A stretch of 8,377 nucleotides of DNA from an uncultured Eubacterium sp. Lineage in GTDB: Bacteria > Bacillota > Clostridia > Peptostreptococcales > Anaerovoracaceae. The notes beneath the pieces were generated by a model. That model was not told the DNA's origin, did no database searches, and saw only the letters and a list, made by a program, of their open reading frames with translations. Made by a program: the position numbers and the translations under genes. Of this stretch, positions 6,405-8,377 are shown in pieces. The stretch's first letter is position 1. Every line of letters starts with the position of its first letter. The DNA is taken from contig CAMOGZ010000054.1 of NCBI GenBank assembly GCA_946614405.1, positions 1 through 8,377 on the forward strand, written 5' to 3'.

Positions 6405-6833
6405 TTAAAATTCCAGCACTTCTGGTTTCTGAGCAGCATGCTTGTGCTCAGGTCCTGCATAAACGTGTAACTTCTTGAACATCTGTCTGCCCAGTTTGCC
6501 GTCCGGGAGCATTCCCTTGACAGCGTGACGGATGATTTCCTCAGGCTTCTTAGCCTGCAGTTCCTCAAAGGTCAGTTCTTTCTTTCCACCTGGGAAGCCA
6601 GAGTAAGAAACGTAGGTCTTTTCTTTTCTCTTCTTACCAGTAACGGCGACTTTCTCAGCGTTGATAACGATGACGTTATCTCCGCAGTCGACGTGTGGAG
6701 TGAAGGTCGGCTTGTTCTTTCCTCTCAGAACGGACGCAACTTCAGAAGCCAGTCTTCCGAGAGTTTTGCCTTCTGCATCGACAACGTACCACTTACGCTG
6801 TACTTCAGCAGGTTTTGCAATGTAAGATTTCAT
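6405..6833 (-). CDS. rplM: 50S ribosomal protein L13
   Basis: This is ribosomal protein L13 (uL13), an early-assembly protein of the large subunit that binds 23S rRNA. With the ATG at 6833 the product has 142 residues, the standard bacterial length. It begins [20 protein letters not shown] and contains GKTLGRLAS, the [13 protein letters not shown] stretch, SGFPGG, and the signature region [18 protein letters not shown] followed by [10 protein letters not shown]. An in-frame ATG at 6917 would add 28 residues, but it lies inside the structured leader and its residues have no counterpart in L13 proteins. The chosen start has an AAAGGAAG ribosome site 6-8 bases upstream. The gene has its own promoter and leader, and rpsI follows after 20 bases. 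Confidence 0.99.
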   Translation of the reverse strand: MKSYIAKPAEVQRKWYVVDAEGKTLGRLASEVASVLRGKNKPTFTPHVDCGDNVIVINAEKVAVTGKKRKEKTYVSYSGFPGGKKELTFEELQAKKPEEIIRHAVKGMLPDGKLGRQMFKKLHVYAGPEHKHAAQKPEVLEF

Positions 6834-6991
6834 GATACTTCCTTTCTGCCTACTAGGTTGTTTCCAACGGATTCGGCCCTGCCTACTGTCATCCCCCCGT
6901 GGGATGATGGTCGGCACTTAACTAAAAACTTTAGCACGCCAGGCTCCGGCGGTGACCCACCTGCCCGCGTTAGGGTGCGCATAACAACGCA
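6834..6991 (-). promoter_or_regulatory. Structured 5' leader of rplM, probable autoregulatory ribosomal leader
   Basis: About 158 bases separate the predicted transcription start from the rplM ATG, and they are unusually rich in self-complementary segments. On the minus strand I see a GCGTT/AACGC stem and a GGC-A-GGTG/CACCGCC hairpin. There is also a CTAAA/TTTAG hairpin and a 7-bp TCATCCC/GGGATGA hairpin with an outer TGCC/GGCA clamp. A GTTG/CAAC hairpin capped by a GAAA tetraloop lies just before the ribosome site. The element AGTAGGCAG occurs twice (6887-6879 and 6854-6846). L13-protein leaders that autoregulate rplM-rpsI are known in Firmicutes, so this is the likely role. I cannot confirm a match to the known motif by eye. 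Confidence 0.6.
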
Positions 6992-6997
6992 ACGATA

Positions 6998-7026
6998 ATT
7001 ATATATCAAAACAATTGGAAATGCAA
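6998..7026 (-). promoter_or_regulatory. Promoter of the rplM-rpsI operon
   Basis: On the minus strand a perfect TATAAT (7003-6998) lies 17 bases from TTGCAT (7026-7021), a partial -35 match. The surrounding DNA is AT-rich. Transcription is predicted to start near 6991. The -35 lies only 10 bases past the aspartokinase stop codon, and no hairpin terminator separates the two genes, so some aspartokinase transcripts may run into this operon. Confidence 0.78.
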
Positions 7027-7036
7027 CTGTTTTTTA

Positions 7037-8350
7037 TCATTCAAATGCATCATAGATCGCACGGATGGCTACATCGAAATCCTTGTTCTCCACGCCCACG
7101 ATGATGTTCATCTCGCTGGAGCCCTGGTCGATCATACGGATGTTGACCTCGGCGTCAGCCAGAGCGGTGAACAACTTGGCGGACACACCTACGCTGCGGC
7201 TCATGCCGTAGCCTACTGTGGCGATCAGCGCGATGTTCTCGAAGGTCTCGATGTGGTCCGGTTTCAGCCGGGCGTTGAATTCCTCCACGATCTCATCCAG
7301 GCGGCCGTCCATGGCTTTGTTGCTCAGGACCACCGAGACGGTGTCGATGCCTGTAGGAATGTGCTCTACGCCCAGGTCAAAGTCCTCTTCCAGGATGTTC
7401 AGGATCTTCCGCAGGAACCCGCGCTCCCCGCCCAGGCGGTTCTTATACATAGCGATAACGGTGAAGTCCTTGCTGCCGGCGATACCGGTGACCACCTTGT
7501 CGCTGGTCTCCTCCTGAGCCGTGATGACCGTGCCCGGATCCTCCGGAATATTGGTGTTCCGGATGTTGATGGGGATGTTGGCCTGACGGCATGGGTAGAT
7601 GGCATCCTCATGGAGTACGGAGGCGCCCATGTAGGACAGCTCACGCAGTTCCTTGTAGGAGATGCGGTCGATGGGCTTGGGGTTCTTCACGATGCGGGGG
7701 TCTGCCATCAGGAAGCCCGATACATCGGTCCAGTTCTCATAGATATCGGCCTGCACGGCTCTTGCCACCAGGGCTCCTGTGATGTCAGAGCCGCCTCTGG
7801 AGAAAGTCCGGATGGCCCCGGTCTCCTTGTCGGTCCCGTAGAATCCCGGGATCACGGCGTGCTCGTGCTTGGCCAGCTCTTCGGCCAGTGCCTCATTGGT
7901 CTCCTCCGCCAGGAGTCTTCCCTTCTTGTCGAACAAAATCAAGCCGGCGGTGTCCACGAAATCATAACCCATATAGGCTGCCACCAGGATCGCGGTGAGA
8001 TACTCTCCGCGGCTGGCGATGTAGTCTGCAGTGCAGCCCTTCTCCATCTCCGCACGGATCTCCTCGAACCGGCTCTGCAGGCCCACGTGAACGCTCAGGT
8101 TCATCATGATGGCGTTAAACCGGTCTGCGACCACCTGGAATACCTGCTCATAGGGCAGGTTCTGCTCCATATGGGTCTTGCACAGGTACAGCAGGTCTGT
8201 GACCTTGTTGTCTGCGTCAAAACGCTTGCCGGGAGCGGATACGATGACGTAGCGGCGCTCCGGGTCTGCCTCAATGATCTTTCTCGTTTTCGCAAGCTGG
8301 ATCCCGTCCGCAACGGAGGATCCTCCAAATTTAAGAACTTTTACTCCCAT
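7037..8350 (-). CDS. Aspartate kinase (aspartokinase), two ACT domains
   Basis: This enzyme phosphorylates L-aspartate to 4-phosphoaspartate, the first step towards lysine, threonine, methionine and diaminopimelate. It has 437 residues. The catalytic amino-acid-kinase domain covers about residues 1-280, with KFGGSSVADG (7-16), SRGEYL (113-118), FSRGGSDITG (183-192), WTDVSGFLMADPR (207-219) and YMGASVLHEDAI (240-251). Two ACT regulatory domains follow (about 295-365 and 372-437), the second containing IDQGSSEMNIIVGV (407-420). The length and architecture resemble the single-chain aspartokinase III group (B. subtilis YclM type), which is feedback-inhibited by end products. Which amino acid inhibits this one is not readable. 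The ATG has an AAGGAG ribosome site 5 bases upstream. Only 27 bases of upstream sequence are present, so any promoter or riboswitch lies outside the window. No terminator is visible before the rplM promoter. Confidence 0.97.
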   Translation of the reverse strand: MGVKVLKFGGSSVADGIQLAKTRKIIEADPERRYVIVSAPGKRFDADNKVTDLLYLCKTHMEQNLPYEQVFQVVADRFNAIMMNLSVHVGLQSRFEEIRAEMEKGCTADYIASRGEYLTAILVAAYMGYDFVDTAGLILFDKKGRLLAEETNEALAEELAKHEHAVIPGFYGTDKETGAIRTFSRGGSDITGALVARAVQADIYENWTDVSGFLMADPRIVKNPKPIDRISYKELRELSYMGASVLHEDAIYPCRQANIPINIRNTNIPEDPGTVITAQEETSDKVVTGIAGSKDFTVIAMYKNRLGGERGFLRKILNILEEDFDLGVEHIPTGIDTVSVVLSNKAMDGRLDEIVEEFNARLKPDHIETFENIALIATVGYGMSRSVGVSAKLFTALADAEVNIRMIDQGSSEMNIIVGVENKDFDVAIRAIYDAFE

Positions 8351-8377
8351 TGGGTCTCCTTATTCTGAATCGGGCGG

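Noticed and set aside
6834..6917. Upstream extension of rplM to an ATG at 6917
   Set aside because: The added residues lie within the structured leader and are absent from L13 proteins. The ATG at 6833 gives the standard length and has a good ribosome site.
7253..8368. Long plus-strand reading frame of 371 codons opposite aspartokinase
   Set aside because: It mirrors the codon structure of the aspartokinase gene and shows no family motif.
1..8377. CRISPR array, insertion sequence, tRNA or rRNA
   Set aside because: No regularly spaced repeats, transposase motifs, terminal inverted repeats or cloverleaf-like segments were seen in the spacers or genes.

Overview
All eight genes in this window lie on the minus strand, so transcription runs from high to low coordinates. 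Base composition is mixed to GC-moderate. The regulatory signals are sigma-70-like promoters, purine-rich Shine-Dalgarno (SD) sites, an rplM-rpsI pair and a VanR-like response regulator. Together with a non-pyrrolysine MttB-family methyltransferase, a NhaC-family transporter and a YclM-like aspartokinase, they point to an anaerobic low-GC-lineage Firmicute (Clostridia). A gut Eubacteriales family such as Anaerovoracaceae or Lachnospiraceae is a guess; the window has no rRNA or other marker that fixes it.

Layout in transcription order: (1) 8350-7037, a complete aspartokinase with two ACT domains. (2) 7026-5932, the rplM-rpsI unit (ribosomal proteins L13 and S9). It has a clear promoter, a structured leader of about 160 nt and a textbook Rho-independent terminator. 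(3) 5827-2600, an MttB-family corrinoid-dependent methyltransferase followed by a NhaC-family antiporter or exchanger. A stable hairpin lies between them, and a GC-rich hairpin closes the unit. (4) 2584 to the window edge, a very compact operon with a near-consensus promoter: secreted lipoprotein, HAD-family phosphatase, OmpR-family response regulator and membrane sensor kinase (truncated by the window).

How the genes may work together: unit 2 is housekeeping translation. In unit 3 the methyltransferase would move a methyl group from a methylated amine to a corrinoid protein not encoded here. The neighbouring transporter could supply Na+/H+ homeostasis or could exchange the substrate itself. 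Unit 4 looks like a sensory module in which a surface lipoprotein and a small-molecule phosphatase are co-expressed with a two-component system. Its signal is unknown.

No mobile elements, CRISPR arrays, tRNAs or rRNAs were seen. No gene-free stretch exceeds about 215 bases. The most interesting points are the orphan MttB/NhaC pair, the lipoprotein-HAD-two-component operon, and the rplM leader, whose repeated segment allows alternative pairings.
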